From assembly GCA_021826785.1 (NCBI GenBank), contig JAKAYN010000050.1:1-5767 (forward strand): a stretch of DNA of 5,767 nucleotides. Reading direction: 5' to 3'. Below the pieces are notes generated by a model. It was not told the origin of the DNA. It saw nothing but the letters and a program-made list of their open reading frames with translations, and ran no database searches. Origin of the DNA: Thermoplasmata archaeon (GTDB lineage Archaea > Thermoplasmatota > Thermoplasmata > Thermoplasmatales > Thermoplasmataceae). The translations under genes and the position numbers were made by a program. Positions 1 to 5,767 of the stretch are shown one piece after another. Each line of letters opens with the position of its first letter. Within the stretch, counting starts at the first letter, position 1.

Positions 1-43
1 CTTTGTATATATTATCATCCAAAATGATGGTTGTTTTTACCAT
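1..43 (-). CDS. VapB-like antitoxin, N-terminal end only (partial)
   Basis: Reading the minus strand from the ATG at 43-41, the first 14 codons give MVKTTIILDDNIYK before the window ends. This short start (basic residues, alternating Thr/Ile strand, Leu-Asp-Asp, then a helix beginning at Ile-Tyr-Lys) is typical of archaeal VapB-type antitoxins, whose N-terminal strand-helix segment binds DNA as a dimer. Such genes usually precede a PIN-domain VapC ribonuclease toxin, which would lie left of this window. The start is supported by a TATA-like AT box centred near 70, about 27 bp upstream, which fits a leaderless transcript. Only 14 residues are visible, so the family call is an inference. It could also be another small ribbon-helix-helix or AbrB-like regulator, or chance. 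Confidence 0.5.
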   Translation of the reverse strand, partial: MVKTTIILDDNIYK

Positions 44-63
44 AATATCATATTATAAATCGC

Positions 64-76
64 AATAAATATTTTA
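64..76 (-). promoter_or_regulatory. TATA-like box for the antitoxin-like gene
   Basis: On the minus strand this stretch reads TAAAATATTTATT. Its centre is about 27 bp upstream of the ATG at 43, the spacing expected for an archaeal TATA box driving a leaderless mRNA. An inverted repeat (37-45 with 74-82, arm TTACCATAA) partly overlaps it and could be an operator if the downstream product is an autoregulating antitoxin. That last point is speculation. Confidence 0.3.
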
Positions 77-134
77 TGGTAATATGGTTATATGAATACA
101 TAATTCTATATCTCTCATTATTTAATAATTGTAT

Positions 135-239
135 TTATATGGCAATAATCTTTCTGAATATAGACTTTAATTCCGTTATGTCTGGATGCATATGAGGATA
201 AAATAATGGTGCAATAAAAATATTAAAAATTTGCAGCAT
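135..239 (-). pseudogene. short orphan coding remnant (34 codons), unrecognised
   Basis: From an ATG at 239-237 to a TAA at 137-135 the minus strand encodes 34 residues, including IAPLFYPHMHPDITELKSIF. Codon use and residue pattern look coding-like. The fragment overlaps the last codons of the decayed transporter (223-813) in another frame, so it is probably the tail of a once longer gene downstream of it. The pattern of a hydrophobic helix, a Pro-containing turn and a final amphipathic helix resembles the C-terminal end of TetR-type regulators, which often accompany drug exporters. That similarity is weak and is not an assignment. It may also be chance open frame in AT-rich DNA. Confidence 0.25.
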
Positions 240-813
240 TTTCTATTAAATTATTTTTTAATGCATTTTTCCTTAAAAACGGTATTAATGGTATAATTGA
301 GGTTAATGACAATAATGACACCATTATAAGATAATGGCTTGTTCCCAAAACTATGTTTGCATATATACTATAAATCCTGACGATATATAATGAGAATAAA
401 ATAACAAAAATAATGGCAGTAACGATATTCCTATAATCAATGCTATGTATCTCAATGTGAATAATGAACCGTTTGCTATTGACCTGAATTCATGGACTGT
501 AGAATCAACAACAAGAGTCGTCGATGGTGCCCAGAATAATGAACTGCCAAAGCCTGCAATAAATAACATCTCATGTATAGATAATGTTAATCCTGTTATG
601 AATATTCCTGTGAACTGCATTAATGATCCTATTATAAGCAGTGTAATTCCTTTCCCGGTTTTATCAGGAAGATACCAACTTACCGGATTTACTATCATTG
701 CCCTAGGATATGATATTAATATACAATGATGAAACAAATGAGTTATATCCAAGGCCTATCTGGGAATAGAATGTTAATGCGTATAAAACACCGAAATCAT
801 GCAATGAGATATC
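223..813 (-). pseudogene. MFS multidrug exporter (DHA2/EmrB type), C-terminal remnant with two frameshifts
   Basis: Three reading-frame segments on the minus strand join into the C-terminal part of a major facilitator transporter of the 14-helix DHA2 type. Segment one (813-703) gives a membrane helix with FYSQIGLGYNSFVSSLYI and stops at TAG 705-703. Segment two, in another frame from about 712 to 351, holds the motif-A-like loop NPVSWYLPDKTGKG, the helix pair after it, and the family-typical APSTTLVVDS followed by RSIANGSLFTLRY. Segment three (about 357-223) gives the last helix, SHYLIMVSLLSLTSIIPLIP, and a basic tail ending at TAA 225-223. Two frameshifts, near 708 and 355, plus the loss of more than half of the N-terminal side, show a dead gene. 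In-frame coding similarity ends about 50 bp from the left end of the IS relic. Such proteins export drugs or toxic organics using a proton gradient; this copy cannot. Confidence 0.8.
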
Positions 814-837
814 TCATTACAGGATAGGTTTTAAGGT

Positions 838-858
838 GTAACATAATTCGTAACATAA
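838..858. repeat. tandem-spaced direct repeat GTAACATAA
   Basis: The nonamer GTAACATAA occurs at 838-846 and again at 850-858, one period of 12 bp apart, in the short gap between the dead transporter and the IS left end. Its role is unknown. In AT-rich DNA a pair of 9-mers can arise by chance. Confidence 0.3.
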
Positions 859-863
859 ATAGG

Positions 864-884
864 AATGAAGTAAGTTGCATAATT
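864..884 (+). repeat. IS left terminal inverted repeat
   Basis: The repeat starts AATGAAGTA and ends GTTGCATAATT, 21 bp in all. Its reverse complement is found at 1543-1563 with a single mismatch, A here against T at position 10 of the repeat. Base pairing does not continue outward or inward beyond these limits, so they are the best estimate of the element end. Confidence 0.75.
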
Positions 885-895
885 CATTTTAATAA

Positions 896-1535
896 AATTT
901 AAAATTAAATATAAATTCCCTGAATAACATTTACATCAATACATCGAAGGCTAAGAAAAATAATTCCAAAATAGAGAATGATAATAATGGTGCACTGGCG
1001 GCAATAGACTCCTCTGGATTCAAGATAACATTGAGGGATTATCTTAGCAATAAATGGCATAAAATAAGAAATGGATGGATAAAATTACATGCCGTTATAA
1101 ACATTAATAATTTTGAGATAATGGATTGTTCAATTACAGATGAGCATAATAATGATTCCAATAAGCATAAAAATTATAAAAGAATTAAGAATAAAATAAG
1201 GAAATTATATGCTGATAAAGGATATGATTCTAAATTAATTTACAATGAATTGAAAGGTAAGTCTAATACCTGTTAGAAGGAATGCAGTTACATTATCAAG
1301 TGGTTCTATATACAGGGCTAAAATATCAAGGTTCATTAAAAAATTTGGTGAAAGAATATGGAAGGTTAACAATAATTATAATTTAATATGGAATGTTGAG
1401 ATATATTTCTCTAGAATAAAGATGATGTTTGGTGAAATAATAAGGGCTGTAAAGCCTGAGAATATTGTACGGGAAATGATGTTAAAGGTCTATTTTTATA
1501 ATGAATTTAACAAATTCAAGGAGGCTTGTAAATGA
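896..1535 (+). pseudogene. IS5-family DDE transposase, N-truncated and frameshifted
   Basis: The open frame enters from 896 without a start codon (TAA at 893-895) and carries the first catalytic Asp at 1007-1009 in AAIDSSGFKI, then NKWHKIRNGWIKLHAV and the second Asp at 1214-1216 in LYADKGYDSK. It hits TAG at 1274-1276. Shifting frame near 1265, PVRRNAVTLSSGS continues to the C-terminal block FSRIKMMFGE and ends at TGA 1533-1535. The catalytic Glu is at 1398-1400 and Lys follows after six residues, as in the IS5 E-x6-K signature. Of the Y-x2-R-x3-E signature, Tyr (1377-1379) is kept but the Arg position (1386-1388) is Ile, a one-base change from AGA to ATA. The first hundred or so residues are missing. 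The three defects together make this copy inactive. Group assignment within IS5 is from motif memory only. Confidence 0.85.
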
Positions 1536-1542
1536 GGATAAT

Positions 1543-1563
1543 AATTATGCAACATACTTCATT
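1543..1563 (-). repeat. IS right terminal inverted repeat
   Basis: Starts AATTATGCAAC and ends TACTTCATT. It is the inverted partner of 864-884, with 20 of 21 positions matching, and begins 8 bp after the transposase stop codon. Confidence 0.75.
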
Positions 1564-1806
1564 TGATAATAATATTATTAAACTTTACCGTGTTTTCAGT
1601 GGAAAGTACATAGAGAGACTTTAAAGCCAGAAAAAAATGATAAAATAATCATGTCAATGGACATACCAACGGTAATGGATCCATCAATGCCTGAGGAGCT
1701 TTACAATAAAATAAATGGTATGATAGATTACTTTTCAGAAGAATATGACAAAAAGATTTCATCTGGTAAAATTGAAATGGAAGAAATAAAAATTGATAAT
1801 GATTAA
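1564..1806 (+). pseudogene. unrecognised gene remnant right of the IS, probably frameshifted
   Basis: Immediately outside the right inverted repeat one frame reads NNIIKLYRVFSGKYIERL to TAA 1622-1624. An overlapping frame continues LKPEKNDKIIMSMDIPTV and runs to TAA 1804-1806. Joined with one shift near 1620 they give about 80 hydrophilic residues rich in Glu, Lys, Asp and Ile, with codon use like the neighbouring genes. A possible independent start is ATG 1651, giving a 51-residue protein, but it has no clear ribosome binding site or well-placed TATA box. I do not recognise the family. A minus-strand open frame over 1649-1831 is hydrophobic and looks like the antisense shadow of this stretch. 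Whether this is a decayed target gene of the IS or a small intact gene starting at 1651 is undecided. Confidence 0.35.
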
Positions 1807-1940
1807 ATAATATTAAACGAATCAAAGACAATATCTAGCATAAATATAAAAGATCATCACTTCTTTTCATTGGCAAACTTGAAATAGATAAGATAGACTG
1901 CCTGAAAAATATGTACAATGATAGATTAAAAATAATTTAA
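1807..1940 (+). pseudogene. coding-like debris before the convergent gene
   Basis: After the stop at 1804-1806 the same frame resumes with ESKTISSINIKDHHFFSLAN to TAG. An overlapping frame from 1839 encodes RSSLLFIGKLEIDKIDCLKN and further residues to TAA 1938-1940. Neither piece has a convincing start. They may be the C-terminal continuation of the remnant at 1564-1806, needing one stop readthrough and one frameshift, or an unrelated fragment. The end overlaps the stop of the minus-strand gene at 1937 by three bases. No family is recognised. Confidence 0.2.
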
Positions 1941-2311
1941 ACGTTCCATAGCTTTTTTATGTACCATAGATTTACCATGTCAGGCTTTCCAAAGAAATCC
2001 TTCATAGAGAATATGCTTTCATCTATGTATCTTGGTGAATACCATTCAAGAAACACGTCGAAGATCTTATCAAGCTCATAGTTTGTAAGATTACCGTTTT
2101 CCAGCTTCTCACCTGCACTGAAGCTGCTGTTTATTAACCACTTTGGTCTTTTCCATCTTGGATCTGAAAGCTTTTTTGTTATATGCGGTTTAAGAAAGTT
2201 TTTCCAGTAATTTAATAATTTTTCATATGTCTCCTCGACATCCTTTTTATAAAGATATGAATAATCCATTTCCACCTTTAAAATCTTTTTTTCATTCTCA
2301 TTGCTTGGCAT
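1937..2311 (-). CDS. hypothetical protein, 124 aa
   Basis: An intact minus-strand frame from ATG 2311-2309 to TAA 1939-1937. The product is soluble and highly charged, with no signal peptide or membrane segment. It has a Lys/Glu-rich N-terminal third (about 1-50) predicted by eye to be helical, including DVEETYEKLLNYWKNFL, and an aromatic-rich C-terminal half with DPRWKRPKWLINSS near 55-68 and FLEWYSPRYIDESIF near 87-101. There are no cysteines or histidine clusters that would suggest a metal site. I do not recognise a family and assign no function. AT boxes at 2321-2338 lie 15-25 bp upstream, compatible with a leaderless start. The gene is head to head with 2440-2799, between debris and core genes, which suggests an accessory or lineage-specific gene. 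Confidence 0.6.
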   Translation of the reverse strand: MPSNENEKKILKVEMDYSYLYKKDVEETYEKLLNYWKNFLKPHITKKLSDPRWKRPKWLINSSFSAGEKLENGNLTNYELDKIFDVFLEWYSPRYIDESIFSMKDFFGKPDMVNLWYIKKLWNV

Positions 2312-2439
2312 AATACCATCTTATTTTAAAATTATAAGAACTAATAGTAACTTTTTTCTTAGGAAATGAGAACATTGTCTATTTATAGAATAATACAGGA
2401 AACATAAAAAATTTAAAATTCATTAATTAATTCAATTGC
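2312..2439. promoter_or_regulatory. divergent promoter region between two small genes
   Basis: This 128-bp gap separates two divergent starts. For the plus-strand gene, TTTAAA at 2412-2417 is centred about 26 bp before the ATG at 2440, matching an archaeal TATA box for a leaderless transcript. For the minus-strand gene, the AT stretch 2321-2338 (TTATAATTTTAAAATAAG on that strand) supplies the box. No Shine-Dalgarno motif is clear in front of either start. I see no coding sequence or stable hairpin in the rest. Confidence 0.45.
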
Positions 2440-2799
2440 ATGGGCGTAAGGGAATTCATATATAAAATGCTTGGTGCCATGGATTACAATGATATAGCAA
2501 GATTAATTATTGATAAATTTGGTATTAATATTAATACATTAAATGAGATAAAGTCGTTCCCTAATATATCAAGGGCCATGGCCATGGAATGTTTTTACAT
2601 TTACAGATCCCTGGATAATAATAAAAGGTCCATTATAATAGATTACTCAAGAAACGATCAGATATTTGCAGATACATTCGGCGAATGTATAAATTTGCAT
2701 GGTGATATAAATGATTTCTATGAAATAATATCAAAAAATAAATGCATAAGGAATAAAATTGATAACATTAAATTTATTTATTATAATAAAAACCAATAA
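2440..2799 (+). CDS. hypothetical protein, 119 aa
   Basis: An intact plus-strand frame starting at ATG 2440, supported by the TATA-like box 26 bp upstream. The product is a soluble mixed alpha/beta protein with no membrane helix. Visible blocks are a helical N-terminal region (YNDIARLIIDKFGININTL, about 16-34), a helix around SRAMAMECFYIYRSL (44-58), a strand KRSIIIDYSRNDQIF (62-76) and GECINLHGDINDFYE (81-95). Three cysteines are spread out and do not form a metal-binding pattern. The family is not recognised. The last nine codons overlap the end of the glycerate kinase gene on the other strand, so its C-terminal YYNKNQ is constrained by that gene and the shared palindrome. Codon use (ATA, AGG, AAT) matches the host genes, which argues that it is a real gene. 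Confidence 0.6.
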   Translation: MGVREFIYKMLGAMDYNDIARLIIDKFGININTLNEIKSFPNISRAMAMECFYIYRSLDNNKRSIIIDYSRNDQIFADTFGECINLHGDINDFYEIISKNKCIRNKIDNIKFIYYNKNQ

Positions 2800-4024
2800 C
2801 TATGTCCGAAACATTATTTCCTGTTCTGCCTGTTATTATGGCACCATGATTTTTTATTAAAAGGTTATAGCTATCGCTTTTATTAAGGTAAGACTCTATA
2901 TCATTAATTTTATGCTCTGAGTCCACAATGCCACCTGCTGCCGGGCTTACACCATCAATGCCATCCGTGCCAAAACTTGCCATTGTGTAAAACTCATAAT
3001 CACTTGAATTCTTCATAAATCTTAGCACAAGCTCCTGGTTTCTGCCACCTGATCCGTGGCCCCTGACATCAACGGTTGTCTCACCACCAAGAATAAAATA
3101 GAACGGCCTTTTTTTAGATGAATATATATTTTTTAATATTTCATGGAGTTTTAATGATAATTCCTCAACATTTCCGGAGAAGTTGCTTCCAAGATTAACT
3201 GTATCATAATCAATGTTTGAGTATATATAATCAAGAAAATCCCTGTTTTTTAGTATTATGTACTGTTTTATTTTTTTAAAGTATTTTTCATCAACCTTAC
3301 TGTACATTTTAATGATATTTTCATCGTTTTTTAGATATTTTAAAGATATTCTTTTCACATCATCAATTTTATAATCCATTGCCGTTAAAGGTCCGGATGC
3401 TATTATTGATGGATCATCATTTCTCACATCGGATATTATAAATGATATTACATTCGCAGGATAAAGAAAAGTTGAAAGCTTTCCACCCTTAACCTTTGAC
3501 AGCATTGATCTTATTGCATTCAATTCATATATGTCAGCACCATTATCCATCATGGTTTTTGATATATTTTTTATATCGTCTATTTTTACACCGTCCTCTG
3601 GGATTTCAAACAGTGAAGAACCACCACCTGATATTAAAACAATAACAAGATCGTTTTCATTAAGGTTCTTTAATCCGGAAAGCATTGATACACTTGATGA
3701 AACAGATAAATCGCTTGTGAATGGATGCGTTCCCCTTAATATTTTCAATTCATTATAATTATCAGTTTTTTCATCCTCTGGAACTATTATGGATGCATAA
3801 ATTAATTTATCAATTATAAATGGCCTTATGCCCTTATACATCTTAAATGATGCTTTTCCAAAACCAATTAAAAATATCCTTTTATAATCAAATTTTATTT
3901 TATTATTTTCAATGAATCTGCTTATTACGTTTTCAGGATCCATTGCATTCAATGTTTTGTCTATAATATTTAATATATAACCTCTTGTGTCCGTTATTGC
4001 AAGATCTTTATAATTCTCTATCAT
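2774..4024 (-). CDS. gckA: glycerate 2-kinase, MOFRL family (2-phosphoglycerate forming)
   Basis: Phosphorylates D-glycerate with ATP to 2-phosphoglycerate in the cytosol. In Picrophilus and Thermoplasma this links the non-phosphorylative Entner-Doudoroff pathway to enolase and pyruvate kinase. Family signatures are clear. Counting from the longer start, there are IGFGKAS (58-64), GTHP (103-106), the glycine-rich ISGGGSS (136-142), ELNAIRSMLSKVKGGKL (172-188) and SDVRNDDPSIIASGP (203-217). The C-terminal MOFRL domain has GGETTVDVRGHGSGGRNQEL followed by FGTDGIDGVSPAAGG. I prefer ATG 4024 (416 aa, MIENYKDL). The upstream ATG at 4039 (421 aa, MYFIIM) adds a hydrophobic pentapeptide and lies against the TATA-like box, though a partial AGGT 11 bases before it leaves it possible. 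It follows aRF1 on the same strand with a 48-bp gap, so co-transcription or its own promoter are both plausible. Length is normal and no lesion is seen. Confidence 0.93.
   Translation of the reverse strand: MIENYKDLAITDTRGYILNIIDKTLNAMDPENVISRFIENNKIKFDYKRIFLIGFGKASFKMYKGIRPFIIDKLIYASIIVPEDEKTDNYNELKILRGTHPFTSDLSVSSSVSMLSGLKNLNENDLVIVLISGGGSSLFEIPEDGVKIDDIKNISKTMMDNGADIYELNAIRSMLSKVKGGKLSTFLYPANVISFIISDVRNDDPSIIASGPLTAMDYKIDDVKRISLKYLKNDENIIKMYSKVDEKYFKKIKQYIILKNRDFLDYIYSNIDYDTVNLGSNFSGNVEELSLKLHEILKNIYSSKKRPFYFILGGETTVDVRGHGSGGRNQELVLRFMKNSSDYEFYTMASFGTDGIDGVSPAAGGIVDSEHKINDIESYLNKSDSYNLLIKNHGAIITGRTGNNVSDIVIGFYYNK
2777..2790. repeat. perfect 14-bp palindrome in overlapping gene ends
   Basis: TTTATTATAATAAA is its own reverse complement and sits where the gene 2440-2799 and the glycerate kinase gene overlap tail to tail. 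It lies next to the kinase stop codon (2776-2774). Because of the symmetry both proteins end in nearly the same residues, IYYNKNQ on the plus strand and GFYYNK on the minus strand. It might act as a bidirectional transcription stop region, but it lacks GC pairs and a long T-run. Confidence 0.5.
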
Positions 4025-4039
4025 GATAATAAAATACAT

Positions 4040-4072
4040 TTAAATATAAGACCTTAAAGAAATGAAAATTAT
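4040..4072 (-). promoter_or_regulatory. aRF1-gckA intergenic gap with TATA-like and T-rich signals
   Basis: On the minus strand, after the aRF1 stop, comes a T-rich run (TTTTCATTTCTTT, about 4069-4057), the kind of tract that ends archaeal transcripts. It is followed by CTTATATTTA (4050-4041), a TATA-like box about 21 bp upstream of the preferred gckA start at 4024. This suggests that gckA can be transcribed on its own. The short gap also allows read-through from aRF1, and the box spacing is a little short of ideal. Confidence 0.35.
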
Positions 4073-5305
4073 TTATGGTGTTATTGCAGGTATGTACCTC
4101 ATTATGCCTGCAAGCCCACCAAATGCGGTTTTTATTAATCTGCCCTCATCGCTATCCTCTGAAACAAAGACTACGTTTGTACCGGCCTGATCCGCAAGCT
4201 TGTAAAGATCCTCAACAAGGTCATCCTCCTCTGAGAGAACCATCTCTGTATTATCTTTTTCACAGACCGGAATCTCTGAAGGTTTCTCAGTAAAGGTCAT
4301 TGTACTTCCACAGACCGGGCATTTGTATGTATACCTTCGTTTCTTTAATGTATCGGATATAATTAAAAGATCAAGATTTTTGTTTTTTAATGCGTTTATT
4401 ATTGCATCCTCACCATAAACACCAAGGCCCCCCTCAGGCTTCTTTATTTCCCTTAAGAATCTGTTTATTATATCCTTTTCCCTTGATATCTTCATATCCT
4501 TTATTGATTCCGATGCCTTTTCAACAAGCTCCCTAAGACCGGATTCATCTGTATATCCAATATCAAAAAGATCCTTTACCTTTTGCTTTATCTCATTCCT
4601 TAGATAATCCTTTTCGAAGAAGTATTCCTTTGTTGCCCCGGGCCCGCCAATAAATACAGCATTTATATCTTTTATCAACGGCATGAATGCATTGTTTGCT
4701 ATCTCACCAATCTTTTTGAAGAAATCATTTGCTGCTATCTCTATCAAACGCTCGAACCTTCGTGATGATTGGCCACCTTGATGATGCTTGCTTGGCACAA
4801 GAGACTGTTCATAGTCAACGACCTCTATTCTTGTTCCCTTTAGAAATCCAACAGTGGCCTCCTTTCTGTCTATTACTATTAAACCGTATATGTCTTTTTC
4901 CTTTAACTGAGATTCAAGCTGTTCAAGGTGAAAGTTTGAATCACATTTATACATAAAAGTTTGTATTGGCTCAGGTGGTTCTATGATCTTTGTGTACATC
5001 TCTGTCTGATCACCTCGTGTTGCAATATGACCGACAAAGAAAACAAGGCCCGTTTCAGGCGGCTGCTTGTAATATTTTAATCTGGACATTATTGATTCTA
5101 TTGCCGCAAGCACGTTTTTCCTTGTTGATTTTGATTTTATATTTGATGATGTTGAATACTCTTCCCTTAAATACTGAACAACATCCGATATCTGCTTATC
5201 CGGTGGTATGTAAAGTGATATAAGCTCTGTGCCCCTGCCATGAAGATCCTTTAATTCCTCAAGGGCTTTTTTAAATTCATATCTCTTGTAATCTTCGCTC
5301 TCCAT
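4073..5305 (-). CDS. prf1: peptide chain release factor aRF1
   Basis: Archaeal class-I release factor, which recognises all three stop codons in the ribosomal A site and releases the finished protein, working with the GTPase aEF1A and the recycling factor ABCE1. All hallmark motifs are present. NIKS is at 55-58, for stop-codon decoding. YKCDSNF (119-125) matches YxCxxxF. GGQ is at 177-179 in [14 protein letters not shown], the loop that triggers hydrolysis in the peptidyl-transferase centre. The C-terminal domain (about 275-410) contains a small zinc-ribbon-like insert with Cys329, Cys332 and Cys348; I see only three cysteines. Length, 410 aa, is normal for archaea. The ATG at 5305 opens [18 protein letters not shown], as expected for the family. 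It shares a 41-bp divergent promoter gap with pyrH and is followed by gckA on the same strand. Confidence 0.97.
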   Translation of the reverse strand: MESEDYKRYEFKKALEELKDLHGRGTELISLYIPPDKQISDVVQYLREEYSTSSNIKSKSTRKNVLAAIESIMSRLKYYKQPPETGLVFFVGHIATRGDQTEMYTKIIEPPEPIQTFMYKCDSNFHLEQLESQLKEKDIYGLIVIDRKEATVGFLKGTRIEVVDYEQSLVPSKHHQGGQSSRRFERLIEIAANDFFKKIGEIANNAFMPLIKDINAVFIGGPGATKEYFFEKDYLRNEIKQKVKDLFDIGYTDESGLRELVEKASESIKDMKISREKDIINRFLREIKKPEGGLGVYGEDAIINALKNKNLDLLIISDTLKKRRYTYKCPVCGSTMTFTEKPSEIPVCEKDNTEMVLSEEDDLVEDLYKLADQAGTNVVFVSEDSDEGRLIKTAFGGLAGIMRYIPAITP

Positions 5306-5346
5306 ATATGGAAAATTTTATAATAATATTTAACCTTAATCCAGGG
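5306..5346. promoter_or_regulatory. compact divergent promoter between aRF1 and pyrH
   Basis: Only 41 bp separate the two divergent ATGs. For pyrH, TTTTATAAT (5316-5324) is centred about 27 bp before the ATG at 5347. For aRF1, TTAAATATT on the minus strand (5333-5325) is centred about 24 bp before the ATG at 5305. Both spacings fit leaderless archaeal transcripts, and the two core promoters must physically overlap. A purine-rich CCAGGG just before the pyrH ATG is too close to serve as a Shine-Dalgarno site. Confidence 0.6.
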
Positions 5347-5767
5347 ATGAAGAGGGTTGTAATTTCGCTTGGCGGCTCAATAATATCAATGGAAAAGTTA
5401 AATCTTGAATTTATGGAAAGGTTCTCAAAGATGCTTGAAGGCATAAATGGTTACGATGGCTTTGGCATAGTAGTTGGTGGTGGCAGGCTTGCAAGAACAT
5501 ACATATCTGACCTAAGGCGCTATAACGTTAATGATAACATTCTTGATGAAATTGGCATAAATGCAACCAGGATAAATGCACTTGCAATGACGACATTTTT
5601 GAATGATGTAAATTCAAAGATACCAACAACCGTAAACGATGCTGCTGAAATGATGCATGATTACAGATACGTTGTTATGGGCGGAACAGAACCGGGACAT
5701 ACAACAGACACAGTCGCAATGCTTTTTGCGGAAAGAATTAATGCAGAAATTATGATTAATGGGACAT
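5347..5767 (+). CDS. pyrH: UMP kinase (uridylate kinase), N-terminal part, cut by the window end
   Basis: Transfers phosphate from ATP to UMP to make UDP, a step of pyrimidine nucleotide synthesis in the cytosol, in a fold of the amino-acid kinase family. The 140 complete codons show the N-terminal strand and phosphate-binding turn [10 protein letters not shown] (4-13), [11 protein letters not shown] (41-51) for nucleotide and substrate binding, and [15 protein letters not shown] (112-126). The last block is typical of the shorter archaeal type of PyrH, usually about 225 residues, so roughly 85 residues lie beyond the window. The ATG at 5347 is placed exactly at the first strand of the fold and 27 bp after a TATA-like box, which supports the start. 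No lesions are seen. Confidence 0.95.
   Translation, partial: MKRVVISLGGSIISMEKLNLEFMERFSKMLEGINGYDGFGIVVGGGRLARTYISDLRRYNVNDNILDEIGINATRINALAMTTFLNDVNSKIPTTVNDAAEMMHDYRYVVMGGTEPGHTTDTVAMLFAERINAEIMINGT

Larger units (their letters stand above)
864..1563 (+). mobile_element. IS5-type insertion sequence relic, 700 bp, internally deleted
   Basis: The element is bounded by 21-bp inverted repeats (864-884 and 1543-1563) that pair at 20 of 21 positions. It contains one degenerate DDE transposase gene on the plus strand ending 8 bp before the right repeat. Intact elements of this kind are usually over 900 bp. Here the left repeat is followed after about 12 bp by the middle of the transposase, so roughly the first hundred codons have been lost by an internal deletion that kept both termini. 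I see no target-site duplication: the bases outside are TAGG on the left and TGAT on the right. Either the duplication has decayed or the true ends differ by a few bases. The element lies beside a broken transporter gene, but the two flanks do not rejoin into one reading frame that I can see. Confidence 0.75.

Noticed and set aside
14..38. Small hairpin ATCAT-CCAAA-ATGAT followed by a T-run, terminator-like on the plus strand
   Set aside because: The stem is only 5 AT-rich pairs and it lies inside the antitoxin-like coding start. No plus-strand gene ends nearby.
445..729. Plus-strand open frame of 94 codons
   Set aside because: It is the antisense of the MFS remnant, which has clear family motifs on the minus strand. 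No recognisable protein features of its own.
864..1563. IS inserted into the transporter gene, splitting it
   Set aside because: The right flank contains no minus-strand transporter sequence that continues the N-terminal side, so a simple split gene is not supported.
832..1570. Target-site duplication around the IS relic
   Set aside because: Compared the bases just outside both inverted repeats and found no matching direct repeat of 3-9 bp.
1649..1831. Minus-strand open frame of 60 codons, very hydrophobic
   Set aside because: The hydrophobicity is what the complement of a Glu/Lys-rich coding strand gives. The plus-strand reading has better codon use.
3531..3758. Plus-strand frame opposite glycerate kinase
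   Set aside because: Lies wholly inside a well-supported gene and opposes conserved kinase motifs.
4075..5223. Three plus-strand frames opposite aRF1 (4075-4293, 4729-4956, 4990-5223)
   Set aside because: Antisense shadows of aRF1. Residue composition is rich in Leu, Cys and His with no domain pattern.

Overview
The window looks like chromosomal DNA from a thermoacidophilic archaeon of the Thermoplasmatales, most likely Picrophilus or a close relative. This is inferred from four things: an archaeal-type release factor aRF1, an archaeal-type UMP kinase, a MOFRL-type glycerate kinase of the kind used by the non-phosphorylative Entner-Doudoroff pathway, and very AT-rich DNA with ATA/AGG-heavy codon use. 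Starts lack Shine-Dalgarno sequences and TATA-like boxes sit about 25 bp upstream, as expected for leaderless mRNAs.

Left part (1-1940) is a decaying accessory region. At the left edge, on the minus strand, is the first 14 codons of what looks like a VapB-type antitoxin. Next comes a short orphan coding remnant, then the C-terminal part of a DHA2-type major facilitator drug exporter broken by two frameshifts. Beside it lies a 700-bp insertion-sequence relic (864-1563). It is bounded by 21-bp terminal inverted repeats that match at 20 of 21 positions, and it carries an N-terminally truncated, frameshifted IS5-type DDE transposase. From 1564 to 1940 there are coding-like fragments of one or two genes I do not recognise.

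Middle part (1937-2799) holds two small hypothetical genes arranged head to head around a 128-bp promoter region. I recognise neither product.

Right part (2774-5767) is core chromosome. The glycerate kinase and aRF1 genes lie in tandem on the minus strand. pyrH starts on the plus strand only 41 bp from the aRF1 start and runs off the window. The glycerate kinase gene overlaps the small gene 2440-2799 tail to tail by 26 bp, across a perfect 14-bp palindrome.

The core genes serve translation termination, sugar-acid catabolism (glycerate to 2-phosphoglycerate) and pyrimidine nucleotide synthesis. They do not form one pathway. No CRISPR array, tRNA or rRNA was seen. I found no convincing new multi-gene system; the most informative novelties are the internally deleted IS with both ends kept and the possible antitoxin gene at the left edge.
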